From Prochlorococcaceae cyanobacterium jk18x22bins.40 (GTDB taxonomy: Bacteria; Cyanobacteriota; Cyanobacteriia; PCC-6307; Cyanobiaceae): a stretch of 49,140 bases of DNA. Below the pieces are notes generated by a model. That model was given only the letters and a program-made list of their open reading frames with translations, was not told where the DNA came from and did no database searches. A program made the translations under genes and the position numbers. How positions within the stretch are numbered: position 1 is the first letter of the stretch; the number at the start of each line of letters is the position of its first letter. The stretch spans positions 1 to 49,140 of the forward strand of contig JAJDVL010000010.1 in assembly GCA_022826155.1 (NCBI GenBank), given 5' to 3'. Positions 1 through 7,734 of the stretch are shown piece after piece.

Positions 1-165
1 CCCACCAGCAGGAATTACGGCCTGCTGTGGTCCTTGGCGCCCTACACGGAACAACTGGAGGCTGATCCCTGGAAATTCTCCGTCGAAGCGGAACGTCAGG
101 AACACGCCTCTCCCTCGACTCCAACGGATTACTCCCTCAAGCTGCGCTTCTCTACCTTGCTCTGA
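1..165 (+). CDS. C-terminal end of a probable outer-membrane beta-barrel protein (partial)
   Basis: The frame is open from the first base of the window and gives 54 residues before a TGA stop. The last residues (YSLKLRFSTLL) alternate polar and hydrophobic side chains and end in a hydrophobic residue, as the last strand of autotransporter or other outer-membrane barrels does. The preceding part (PWKFSVEAERQEHAS) would also fit a barrel strand. The bulk of the gene lies upstream of the window, so family assignment is tentative. The neighbouring surface-protein operon on the same strand is consistent with an outer-membrane role. Confidence 0.5.
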   Translation, partial: PTSRNYGLLWSLAPYTEQLEADPWKFSVEAERQEHASPSTPTDYSLKLRFSTLL

Positions 166-551
166 GGGTATTCCCCCGTCACACTCACCAGCGCCCCTCT
201 CCGCGCTGGCTGCGGCCGCCAGTCTGTGCTGTGGAGAGGGGTTACCGCCCTGGAGACCATTAGCAGGCTCTGGCGTCAGTTGCCAGTTGGAAACCATGCC
301 CCACCCCTGCCGGCTTTTGGGTAGTACGGCCTGATCTGTCCTGACACACCCAGAAGACTTGTTCAGAGATGCCCTAGTCAATGCCGGACAGGCCTTGGTG
401 GAATCCTTCGATAATATTGACCAGTGCCGTGGTCGCCGAGGCGGTATTGGCAATCTGGCGCCACCAGGTCCGATTCATGAGATGCCAAAACAAGGGGGCT
501 TACCCTTCCGGTGAAGATACCGGACACTAGGGAAGCGCTTTGAACCCGGCT
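166..551. other. Non-coding gap with hairpins and a possible 51-codon ORF
   Basis: No recognisable gene fills these bases. They hold the hairpin at 194-241, a short inverted repeat CCGGT/ACCGG at 508-523, and a plus-strand frame open from about 326 to the TGA at 512-514. With a TTG start at 359 that frame would give 51 residues (it includes NAGQALVESFDNIDQ), which read as protein-like but match nothing I recognise. It could be a gene remnant. Confidence 0.4.
194..241 (+). terminator. Large stem-loop downstream of the barrel gene
   Basis: A perfect 9-bp stem CCCCTCTCC (194-202) / GGAGAGGGG (233-241) encloses a second stem CTGGC (206-210) / GCCAG (218-222). It starts 28 bases after the stop of the first gene. 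No run of T follows, so it may be a structured 3' end rather than a classical intrinsic terminator. Confidence 0.4.
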
Positions 552-1097
552 ATGCAGAACGCGAGGATCAGCCAAGCGGTGGTCCTGGCCTTCCTGGCAT
601 CAGGTGGCGGATCCATGGCCGCCCAGGCCCATTGTCCACACACCGACGCCACCCCCAGCGACACCTACCACGACCGCTCAGTTTTGGGCCGACCCCATCC
701 AGGTTCTGACCATTGTCCCACCGTCGGGACACCTCCACCGATGCCCGTCTCCACCCTGCTGGCCACGGCCCAGGGATCGCTTCGGTTGCCACCGCCGGCA
801 CCACCGGCCTTGCCAGACCAACAGACAACACGACGACTGGGTAGGCAGGCGCCAAGCGCCAAGTTGAAGCAGGGAGCACTCGCCAAGGACGCCCAGCCCA
901 CCCTGGCCATGGCCTTGGCATCCCTGCCCATGCCCCTTGATCCGGGCTGGGATCTTTCCACCTCCATCACCACCAGCGGGTCCGTAGCCGTGGGCCTGGC
1001 CCACCTTGTGGACGAGGAGAGCCTGTCCGTCAGTTTTGGCGTGGGCACGGACTGGAGCCACACCCAAGGGGTGGCGGTGCTGAGCCTCAGCCTCTGA
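552..1097 (+). CDS. Short exported protein with a YadA-like C-terminal membrane anchor
   Basis: This frame gives 181 residues. The N-terminus is a signal peptide ending near MAAQA. The middle is proline-rich and shows no head or long coiled-coil stalk. The last 65 residues resemble the YadA anchor (PF03895): an AMALASLP segment, a PG turn, then strands such as SVAVGLAHL and LSVSFGVG, ending in hydrophobic LSLSL. Such anchors form a trimeric 12-strand barrel in the outer membrane (type Vc secretion). The passenger is far shorter than in usual trimeric adhesins. A TTG at 540 in the same frame is an alternative start. The Slam-type gene follows within 50 bases, suggesting one operon. It could instead be an unrelated small barrel protein. 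Confidence 0.6.
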   Translation: MQNARISQAVVLAFLASGGGSMAAQAHCPHTDATPSDTYHDRSVLGRPHPGSDHCPTVGTPPPMPVSTLLATAQGSLRLPPPAPPALPDQQTTRRLGRQAPSAKLKQGALAKDAQPTLAMALASLPMPLDPGWDLSTSITTSGSVAVGLAHLVDEESLSVSFGVGTDWSHTQGVAVLSLSL

Positions 1098-1145
1098 AGG
1101 GCAGTGTTACGATGGCTGGGCTTTCTCCATGGTCGTCACTACCGA

Positions 1146-2543
1146 ATGCGTTCCCTCAAGAGCGCTTGTGCGCTAGCCTTTGTCCTCCTGTCCATGGCTG
1201 CGCCACTGCGTGCCCAGGAAGAAATAGGCCCGCGTCCTTCGTCCGATTCCGGGATCCGTCAGGGGAGAACCCTGGTAGAGGACGGGAACTTCACCGAGGC
1301 CCTGTCCATCCTCCGTCCACTGGCCCTGGACCAGCCGGATGATTCCCCGCAACTGGATGTTCTGTTTCTGGTGGGTCTGGCGGCATTGGGCGCTGCCGAG
1401 CATTCCGAAACCCCGAAGGCCGAGCGTAGGGACTATCTGAACGAGGCCATTGACGCCTTCCACCGGATCCTGGTGGTTCGGCCGGAACTGGTGCGGGTGC
1501 GGCTGGAGTTGGCCCGGGCGTTCTACGTCAAAGGTGACGACCGCTTGTCCCGCAGGGAGTTCGAGCGGGTGCTGGCGGAGGATCTGCCGCCGCCGGTGGT
1601 GGCCAACATCAGGACTTTTCTGGCCTCCATCAGGCAGCGTCGCCGCTGGAGCGGGTATTTTGGCATGGCCATGGCGCCCGATACCAACATTACCGGGTCC
1701 GCCACTGACGAGAAAGTCTACCTTCCTGATGCGTTTTTTGGTTCTGGCCAGCTGGTGCGGGCCGACTACAATCCGGATCTTCGCTCTGGCCTGGGCATTC
1801 GTGTATGGGGTGGTGGAGAGTACGAGCATCCACTGAGCCCCAAGATGCGGCTGCGCGCAGGCGGCGGCGTCTCGCGAACGGAATACGAGGGTCGGGATTT
1901 TGACAGCACGTTCCTGTTTGCCCATGGGGGACCCCGCTGGTTGGCTAGTGCAAGGACGGACGTGAACCTCCTGGCCAGCGCCCGACGTTCCTGGAGTGGC
2001 GGTGAGCCCCAGTACCGCGACCTGGGTGCACGTTTTGACTTGTCTCATTTCCTGAGCAGACGCGTGCTGGTCCGCACCCAGGCCTCCCATCACCAGCGCT
2101 CCTATGATGAAGACGTTCACCTGGACGGTCCCCGCAGCGACTTCTCCTTGACCGGCCTCTGGCAGGCAACCCCCATCGTGAGACTGGAAGCCACCGTGGG
2201 GCTCAGCCGAGAACATACGGAGTCGGAACTCTGGCGCAACGGCGGTCAATCGGTGGGTCTGGGCACGTCCATCGATCTGCCCCGAGGCTTCACCGTGGGC
2301 CTCAACGGAGACTACCGCTGGACCAACTACGACGGGCGGGGGAGCGTGTTGCCATGGCTTGCCTCTGAAGACTCCCGTAGGGATCGCACCCAGACCCTCG
2401 GCATCTCCCTGTACAACCGCGGCTTTACCATTCAAGGCTTCAGCCCCAAGCTGGTGGTCACCAGGGAGATCCGTGAGTCCAACGCCCAGTTGCGGGATTA
2501 TGAAAAGACCCGGGTGGAACTCCAGTTCGTCAGGTTGTTATGA
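1146..2543 (+). CDS. Slam-type outer-membrane protein (TPR plus DUF560 barrel)
   Basis: The product has 465 residues. The first 24 form a signal peptide ending LRA. A helical TPR-like domain follows (GRTLVEDGNFTEALSIL and LARAFYVKGDD), ending in the DUF560 hallmark LAEDLPPPVVANIRTFL. The remainder is a barrel of about 14 strands, starting WSGYFGMAMAPDTNITG and closing RVELQFVRLL. This is the architecture of surface lipoprotein assembly modifiers, which move lipoproteins to the outer face of the outer membrane in Neisseria and other proteobacteria. No lipobox protein is seen next to it; the YadA-anchor protein upstream and the DUF1036 protein downstream are possible partners. GTG 1104 is an alternative start but would push the signal peptide inward. 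Confidence 0.82.
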   Translation: MRSLKSACALAFVLLSMAAPLRAQEEIGPRPSSDSGIRQGRTLVEDGNFTEALSILRPLALDQPDDSPQLDVLFLVGLAALGAAEHSETPKAERRDYLNEAIDAFHRILVVRPELVRVRLELARAFYVKGDDRLSRREFERVLAEDLPPPVVANIRTFLASIRQRRRWSGYFGMAMAPDTNITGSATDEKVYLPDAFFGSGQLVRADYNPDLRSGLGIRVWGGGEYEHPLSPKMRLRAGGGVSRTEYEGRDFDSTFLFAHGGPRWLASARTDVNLLASARRSWSGGEPQYRDLGARFDLSHFLSRRVLVRTQASHHQRSYDEDVHLDGPRSDFSLTGLWQATPIVRLEATVGLSREHTESELWRNGGQSVGLGTSIDLPRGFTVGLNGDYRWTNYDGRGSVLPWLASEDSRRDRTQTLGISLYNRGFTIQGFSPKLVVTREIRESNAQLRDYEKTRVELQFVRLL

Positions 2544-2553
2544 GGCGCACCCA

Positions 2554-3171
2554 GTGACGACTCGTCTTGCCCACCACCCATTGACGTTGGAACCCTTCAC
2601 TGCAAGGCTGCTGACCCTCTCCGTTGGCTTTCTCGCCGCCGCCATCCCTATCGCCGCCCCGCAGCCAGCCTTTGCAGGTCTGGAGTTTTGCAACCGCACC
2701 GCCGATGGTTCCACCCTCTCTTTGGCCCTGGCCTATTATAATTTTGGCAATATCCATAGAAGGTTTCGCAAAGATGGCTCAACTGGCTTGACCATTACCG
2801 TGAATCCCAGATGGACCATCAGGGGCTGGTGGGAAATTCCCCACAATGAATGCATTACGGCTGCGACGGATCGGAACCCAAAGCTGAAATATTATTATTA
2901 CTATGCCCACTCTCAAGATACTTCATACAAAGATTCGGGACTTTATCCGCTGTGCGGTCGTAAGTATAGTCGATTTCATATTGAATATCGCCTGAACAGC
3001 GATAACGAGCCGGTGCAAGTTCTGGCTTTTAACTCCTCCAGCATCAAGTCTGTACCCGTAACCTCTGCAACGGATTTGGAAATAGCCTGCGCCGACTTGG
3101 GCTACAGACTGCTTCCCTTTAACCAGCTTGAAGTTGGAGAGAATGAAAATTACACCCATGAAATTTTCTAG
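2554..3171 (+). CDS. DUF1036 domain protein, exported
   Basis: The product has 205 residues. It begins at GTG with GAGG 8 bases upstream, 10 bases after the Slam-type gene, so probably in the same operon. A signal peptide ends near PQPAFA. The mature part carries the DUF1036 pattern: CNRT, then LALAYYNFG, WTIRGWWEIPHNEC, and a tyrosine-rich strand YYYYYAHS. DUF1036 proteins are small periplasmic or surface proteins of unknown function. The second half is markedly AT-richer than its neighbours. The stop codon TAG is part of the left end of the palindromic element at 3168-3273, so the native C-terminus may have been altered by that insertion. Confidence 0.75.
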   Translation: MTTRLAHHPLTLEPFTARLLTLSVGFLAAAIPIAAPQPAFAGLEFCNRTADGSTLSLALAYYNFGNIHRRFRKDGSTGLTITVNPRWTIRGWWEIPHNECITAATDRNPKLKYYYYYAHSQDTSYKDSGLYPLCGRKYSRFHIEYRLNSDNEPVQVLAFNSSSIKSVPVTSATDLEIACADLGYRLLPFNQLEVGENENYTHEIF

Positions 3172-3273
3172 GGGAACCACGAAAAATTGGGCAATCCTCT
3201 CCAGGACTAACTTTCTCATGGTGAGATAACGTCCTACAAGAGGGGGGTTGCCCAATTTTTCGTGATTCCCTAG
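3168..3273. mobile_element. 106-bp palindromic MITE-like element
   Basis: The ends are CTAGGGGAACCACG and CGTGATTCCCTAG. The arms pair over about 30 bases with one gap and few mismatches around a shared core CACGAAAAATTGGGCAA. Inner segments AGGAC/GTCCT (3203-3207 and 3231-3235) and TCTCA/TGAGA (3214-3226) pair too, so almost the whole element folds into one hairpin. If the terminal repeat starts at GGG, it is flanked by TA on both sides, the target duplication used by IS630/Tc1-type elements. No transposase is encoded. It could instead act as a bidirectional transcription terminator. Confidence 0.65.
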
Positions 3274-3280
3274 TGTGAAA

Positions 3281-3394
3281 ATGCCGCCACGGCGCCAACA
3301 GGATGAGCTTGAAGAATTCTATGAAATTAGAGTTGATATTCGCACATCTGCACAAACTGGAGAAAGGATACTGGATCTGCGAAAAGACTTATGA
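3281..3394 (+). CDS. Possible 37-codon ORF or gene remnant
   Basis: ATG at 3281 opens a 37-residue frame with acidic, ordered-looking content (DELEEFYEIRVDIRT, then GERILDLRKDL) and two consecutive stops TGA TGA. It starts 7 bases after the palindromic element. No clear ribosome-binding site precedes it, and it overlaps the last 6 bases of the convergent methyltransferase gene. It may be the tail of a gene interrupted by the element. I recognise no family. Confidence 0.3.
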   Translation: MPPRRQQDELEEFYEIRVDIRTSAQTGERILDLRKDL

Positions 3395-4357
3395 TGAAGA
3401 TGTTCCCAATCCCCCCAGCCGCCGCTTGCAGATGGCTACGTACTTCGCCTGGGCTTCAAACCCCAGGTGGCGGCGGGCCAAGCGTTGGGCGGCCACCAGG
3501 GTGGAGCCGCTGCCTGCGAAGGGATCCAGCACCAACTGGCCTTCACGGGTGGTCAGGGCAATGAGGGCTTCCAACAGCCGCAGGGGCTTTTGGGTGGGAT
3601 GCAGGCCCGACTCTGCTGTGGGCAGGCCCATCCGCAGCACGTTATCAGGGGCATTGGTATAATTCAGAAAGGCGTCTTGGCAATAGGCGCCGACGCCGTG
3701 GTTCAGCACGTTATCGGCAATGGTGCCCCCCACTTTGTAGGGTTTGACGAACCACAAAATGGGCTCGTAGGTGGGACGCAGGTTGCCCACCCGCCAGCCC
3801 TGCCATTGGGCGCCGGTCTCTTGCTGGCCACGGCGCTGGTAGATCACGCTGAGGCGCTGGGCCCGATGGGGCGCTTGCTCCCGTAGCCAGGCCAGGTTGT
3901 CCTTCACGCAGAAGCCGGCGTCTTCCATGGCGCAGGCGCAGCGGTGGGCCAGGCGCCGCCCGGCAAACACCAGGGCGCTGGCCCCCGGCTTGAGCACCCG
4001 GTACCACTGGGATGCCCAGGACCCACACCACTGCCCGTACTCCTGGGGAATGCGGCGATCCGCCGCAGACCAACCGTTAATGGGCTTCCGCCGCCTCTGA
4101 AACACCGCTCCCGCCAACCGTTGAGCAGGGCTGCGCCCCAGATAGGCGGAATTGGTGTTGTGGTGCAGCACGTCCCAATGGTCGGCGCCGATGCCGTAGG
4201 GAATGTCGCTGAGAATCAGGTGCACGGATTCCGACGGCACCGCCTGGATCAACTCCAGGGAATTCCCCTGGACAATCCCTGCCGGCCCGTCCGGATGTCC
4301 GTGACCGCTCTTGGTGGGGGAATGATCCGGTCTTACGGTTGGTAGCGGTTTGCCCAT
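3389..4357 (-). CDS. Site-specific DNA methyltransferase (N6/N4 type, beta class)
   Basis: The product has 322 residues. The catalytic motif IV appears first as SDIPYGIG, a DxPY form, and the SAM-binding motif I comes near the C-terminus as LDPFAGSGST, with HPTQKPL just before it. This order is that of beta-class amino-methyltransferases (PF01555). ATG 4357 is chosen because the longer frame (ATG 4378) would run into the divergent glycosyltransferase. No endonuclease or specificity gene lies beside it, so it may be a solitary modifier or a leftover of a restriction system. Its target sequence cannot be read from the protein. Confidence 0.85.
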   Translation of the reverse strand: MGKPLPTVRPDHSPTKSGHGHPDGPAGIVQGNSLELIQAVPSESVHLILSDIPYGIGADHWDVLHHNTNSAYLGRSPAQRLAGAVFQRRRKPINGWSAADRRIPQEYGQWCGSWASQWYRVLKPGASALVFAGRRLAHRCACAMEDAGFCVKDNLAWLREQAPHRAQRLSVIYQRRGQQETGAQWQGWRVGNLRPTYEPILWFVKPYKVGGTIADNVLNHGVGAYCQDAFLNYTNAPDNVLRMGLPTAESGLHPTQKPLRLLEALIALTTREGQLVLDPFAGSGSTLVAAQRLARRHLGFEAQAKYVAICKRRLGGLGTSSS

Positions 4358-4362
4358 AGCGG

Positions 4363-5550
4363 GTGGTGTCCTCTTCACCGGATTCTGTCGCCCTGGTCCA
4401 TGAATGGTTCAGCCCCTGGGCCGTGGGGGGCGCCGAGGCGGTGGTGCGGGAGCTGGATCAACTGCTGGCGCCCCGCCTCTATGCCCTGGTGGATGGGGAG
4501 TCCCGGCGGCCAGGCAGTTGGTTGGCGGGGCGATCCGTCACCACAAGCTTTATTCAGCGGCTGCCCTGGGGGGTGCGCCGAGTGCAATTCTACTTGTCCC
4601 TGTTGCCCCTGGCGGTGGAACAGTTGGACCTCAGTGGCCATGGACTGGTGGTGAGCAGCAGCCACTTGGTGGCCAAGGGGGTGCTCACGGGTCCCGACCA
4701 ACTCCATGTGAGCTACGTCCATAGCCCGCCCCGCTATGCCTGGGATCAGATGAACGTCTACCTGCGCCACAACGCCATGGCCAGAGGACCGTTGGGGCCG
4801 TGGATCCGCTGGCAACTCCACCAGTTGCGCCAATGGGATCACCTCAGCGCCCAGCGGGTGGACGTGCTGGTGGCCAACTCCCGTTTTACGGCGCGGCGCA
4901 TCTGGCGTTGCTGGCGCCGCCGCAGTGTGGTGATTCATCCCCCCGTGGCGGTGGAGCGCTTCCACTGGCAGCAGCCCCGGGAAGACTTCTACCTGTGCGT
5001 GGGACGCCTGGTGGCCTATAAGCGGGTGGATCTGGTGGTGGAGGCCTTTAACCGTTGCCGCCTGCCCCTGGTGGTGGTGGGGGACGGTCCTGAGCGGCAA
5101 CGGCTGTTGCTGCGCGCCGGCCCGACAGTCCGACTTCTGGGGCGGCAGAGCGCTCACCAGGTGGAGGATCTGTTGGGGCGGTGTCGGGCTTTGGTCCATG
5201 CCGGTGTAGAGGATTTCGGGATTGCGCCGGTGGAGGCCATGGCTGCTGGCGCCCCGGTCATCGCCCTGGGGCAAGGGGGTCTCCTGGATTCCGTACGCTG
5301 CCATAACCAGGATCCGGCCACTGCCACCGGGTTGTTGTTTGATTGCCCCTGTCCCCGGGTGCTGACGGAGGCTGTCCGCCACTTTGAAGACCAGTGCCTG
5401 TGGCAACAGTTGCCGGCGGAGCGGCTGCGGCGCCAAGCGGAGCGGTTTTCCGCCCAGCGGTTTCGGGGGCGGATGAAGGCGCTGTTGGACAAGAGTTGGC
5501 GGCGGTTCCAAGGGGCTGGCCGCCGTGCTTCATCAGTGCCTGCCCATTGA
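4363..5550 (+). CDS. GT4-family glycosyltransferase
   Basis: The product has 395 residues. The N-terminal Rossmann half starts with VALVHEW and a glycine-rich loop AVGGAEAVV that would face the acceptor. The C-terminal half holds the nucleotide-sugar site: YLCVGRLVAYKRVDLVVEAF, VVVGDGPER, and the E-x7-E motif EDFGIAPVE followed by AMAAGAPVI. This is the retaining GT-B fold of family GT4, often a mannosyl- or galactosyl-transferase in polysaccharide synthesis. The start is GTG; it lies only 5 bases from the divergent methyltransferase start. With the sugar-phosphate transferase downstream it suggests exopolysaccharide or O-antigen work. The exact sugar is unknown. Confidence 0.85.
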   Translation: MVSSSPDSVALVHEWFSPWAVGGAEAVVRELDQLLAPRLYALVDGESRRPGSWLAGRSVTTSFIQRLPWGVRRVQFYLSLLPLAVEQLDLSGHGLVVSSSHLVAKGVLTGPDQLHVSYVHSPPRYAWDQMNVYLRHNAMARGPLGPWIRWQLHQLRQWDHLSAQRVDVLVANSRFTARRIWRCWRRRSVVIHPPVAVERFHWQQPREDFYLCVGRLVAYKRVDLVVEAFNRCRLPLVVVGDGPERQRLLLRAGPTVRLLGRQSAHQVEDLLGRCRALVHAGVEDFGIAPVEAMAAGAPVIALGQGGLLDSVRCHNQDPATATGLLFDCPCPRVLTEAVRHFEDQCLWQQLPAERLRRQAERFSAQRFRGRMKALLDKSWRRFQGAGRRASSVPAH

Positions 5551-5573
5551 AGGATTACTGACTGGTGTCCAAC

Positions 5574-5819
5574 TCAAGGCTTGGCTGCTGGTGAAAGCTG
5601 CAGCGCCTGGATCAGCAAGCTCCTGATCTCTCTCATCTCTTCCTTCAGCTCATCAACGCGCCGATTGACCCTGACCTCACCGGCCTTTATCTCCTCCTTC
5701 AGATCAGCCCTGAGGTTACCGAAAGCAGCCGTGAACAGCCCAGCCCTCCAACAGAGCGCCAGCCACGATGGCCCGGGCTGCAACCAGTTGGTCAAGAGGT
5801 CTGGCGGAAGGGACAGCAT
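5574..5819 (-). CDS. Small protein: hydrophobic N-terminus, coiled-coil C-terminus
   Basis: The frame gives 81 residues from ATG 5819. It opens with LPPDLLTNWLQPG, a hydrophobic stretch WLALCWRAGLFTAAF, then a charged heptad-like helix (RADLKEEIKAGEVRVNRR and VDELKEEMREIRSLLIQ). The same plan and similar words recur in the gene at 39673-39897, so the two belong to one family. It could be a membrane-attached coiled-coil protein. It lies on the strand opposite to the two polysaccharide genes around it. Function unknown. Confidence 0.6.
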   Translation of the reverse strand: MLSLPPDLLTNWLQPGPSWLALCWRAGLFTAAFGNLRADLKEEIKAGEVRVNRRVDELKEEMREIRSLLIQALQLSPAAKP

Positions 5820-5978
5820 CAATGCATGGAGTCTGCTTTCGTCATAGGGAGTTCCAGGTGCTGTCCAGAGAAGGCTGCTGCCTGCCAGGTGGGAGAGTAC
5901 TTGTCTTGAGGCCCACCATTCTCCTTGGAGGCATTTCCTGCAAGCGCTTAGGCTGGCCTGGCCATTGTCTGTTGCCCC

Positions 5979-6701
5979 ATGGAAGTCCGGGTGCTGCCGC
6001 GTGTGGATGGTCAGCCCCCTGTTCATGATCGGTCCTGGTGGCCAGTGTTGTGGGTGACGGCACGGTGGCTGGTGCGGGTGCTCCGCAGTCAACGCCTCAA
6101 GCGCCTGATGGACATCACGGTGGCTGGCCTGGCCCTGACGGCGGGCGCCCCCCTGTTCCTGCTGGTTGTGCTGGCGGTCTCGTGCAGTTCCCCGGGGAAG
6201 CCGTTCTATGTGCAGCGCCGCTTGGGAAGGGATCACAAGCCTTTTGGCTGCATCAAGTTTCGCACCATGGTGCAGGGGGCAGACCGGCAATTGCGCAGCA
6301 CCTTGAAAACCTCTACCCGCTTGCAGGACGATTTTCGTCAGTGCTTCAAACTCAAAAACGATCCCCGCATCACTCCTGTAGGTCACCTGCTGCGGCGCAC
6401 CAGCCTGGATGAGCTGCCTCAGTTCCTCAACATCCTGCGGGGCGAGATGAGTCTGGTGGGGCCGCGCCCCATTGTCCGGGCCGAAGTGGAGCGCTACGGG
6501 GACGCCATTCACCAGGTGCTGTCCGTCCGACCGGGCTTGACGGGGCTCTGGCAAGTGTCGGGACGCAACAACCTCACCTATGCCCAGCGGGTTGCCCTGG
6601 ATGTGCGGTACGTGGCTCGGCGCTCCCTCCTGTTGGATCTGGTGATTCTCCGGCGCACCGTGGGGGTGGTGCTCTTCCCCAGGGATAACGGGGCCTACTG
6701 A
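5979..6701 (+). CDS. Polyprenyl-phosphate sugar-1-phosphate transferase (WcaJ/WbaP type)
   Basis: The product has 240 residues and is the bacterial sugar transferase domain (PF02397) with little else. One membrane helix (ITVAGLALTAGAPLFLLVV) precedes the catalytic part, which has KFRTM, LRRTSLDELPQFLNIL, MSLVGPRP and PGLTGLWQVSGR in family order. These enzymes attach the first sugar phosphate to undecaprenyl phosphate at the inner membrane and so start exopolysaccharide or O-antigen repeat synthesis. The GT4 enzyme upstream would add a later sugar. No polymerase or flippase is in the window. Confidence 0.9.
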   Translation: MEVRVLPRVDGQPPVHDRSWWPVLWVTARWLVRVLRSQRLKRLMDITVAGLALTAGAPLFLLVVLAVSCSSPGKPFYVQRRLGRDHKPFGCIKFRTMVQGADRQLRSTLKTSTRLQDDFRQCFKLKNDPRITPVGHLLRRTSLDELPQFLNILRGEMSLVGPRPIVRAEVERYGDAIHQVLSVRPGLTGLWQVSGRNNLTYAQRVALDVRYVARRSLLLDLVILRRTVGVVLFPRDNGAY

Positions 6702-6729
6702 CACCGGACACCCCGGACCACAGCGTCCA

Positions 6730-7713
6730 TCAACAACCGAGCACACCCGCCAGCACCAGCCACAGCAGCAGCCCCCGCCGGGTCAGTTGCACCATGGCTA
6801 CCACACTGGCCGGCTGGGGATCCGGATGGCCCGCCCCCAGCAGAGGCTTATCCCGTTCCTCCAGGCCATAGCGGTTGCGCCCCCCCAGCCGCACACCGAC
6901 CGCATGGGCATAGGCCGCCATGGAGACACTGGCATTGGGGGACAGGTCCGCAGCCCCCTCTCGCCGGGCCACGGTCAACAACCACCAGGGCCGCCCCACC
7001 ATCACCCCCAGGCTCAGCGCCGCCAGGCGGCAGGGCAGCCACACCATTCCGTCCTCCAGCCGGGCGGCGGCGGTCCCCAGCCAGCGCAGGGTTCCCTGCC
7101 GATAACCCACCATGGAATCCATTGTGCTCACCGCCTTGAAGCCCCAGCCCATGGCCACCGGACCCGGCGCCCCTTCCCCCCACAGGGCCTGGAGCGCCAC
7201 CCCCACCCCCATCCAGAACAGGGGAGCAAAGGCCCCGTCAACGGCATTTTCGCTGGCGCTTTCCGCCACACCCCGCAGGATCTCACGGCGGCTCAGGTCT
7301 GTCACGTTGCGCCCCACGATCCTGGCCAGGGCCTGACGGGCTGCGGGTAGATTTGGGCAGGGCTCCAGCCGGGCCAGCACAGCCGTGACCCGTTGGCGCA
7401 GGCTGCGCCCCGCCAGACAACTGGCCAGGGCCAGGATCAACCAGGGGGTGCCCAGGAGCGGCCAGCGCCGTGTACCCCACTCCAGGGTCATGCCCGCTCC
7501 CATGGCCAACAGCACCATGGTGGCCGCCAGCATCACCCCGGCCAGTTGCAGGCGTCGGGGCTGTTGGCGGCACCAGGGCTCCAGCCCACGGCGCAGCCGG
7601 TTGATGCCCCAGCCCATTACCTGTACAGGGTGGGGCCAGGACAGGGGATCCCCCAGCAGCCAATCCAGGCTACTGGCGGCCGCCAACAGGCCCCAGCCCG
7701 CCAGCGGGGACAC
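6730..7713 (-). CDS. cobD: Adenosylcobinamide-phosphate synthase
   Basis: The product has 327 residues and several membrane helices. It matches the CbiB/CobD family: an N-terminal LDWLLGDP, HPVQVMGWGI, a central DLSRREILRGVAESASENAVDG split across the family signature, and MDSMVGYR. The enzyme attaches the aminopropanol arm to adenosylcobyric acid in cobamide (pseudocobalamin) synthesis at the membrane. It starts with GTG and stands between the convergent sugar transferase and ilvC, 21 bases downstream of ilvC on the same strand. Confidence 0.93.
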   Translation of the reverse strand: MSPLAGWGLLAAASSLDWLLGDPLSWPHPVQVMGWGINRLRRGLEPWCRQQPRRLQLAGVMLAATMVLLAMGAGMTLEWGTRRWPLLGTPWLILALASCLAGRSLRQRVTAVLARLEPCPNLPAARQALARIVGRNVTDLSRREILRGVAESASENAVDGAFAPLFWMGVGVALQALWGEGAPGPVAMGWGFKAVSTMDSMVGYRQGTLRWLGTAAARLEDGMVWLPCRLAALSLGVMVGRPWWLLTVARREGAADLSPNASVSMAAYAHAVGVRLGGRNRYGLEERDKPLLGAGHPDPQPASVVAMVQLTRRGLLLWLVLAGVLGC

Positions 7714-7734
7714 GGCAGCACAATCGCAACGGCG

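Noticed and set aside
1173..2435. 420-residue frame on the minus strand opposite the Slam-type gene
   Set aside because: It is antisense to a well-supported DUF560 gene and shows no motif; high GC favours long antisense open frames.
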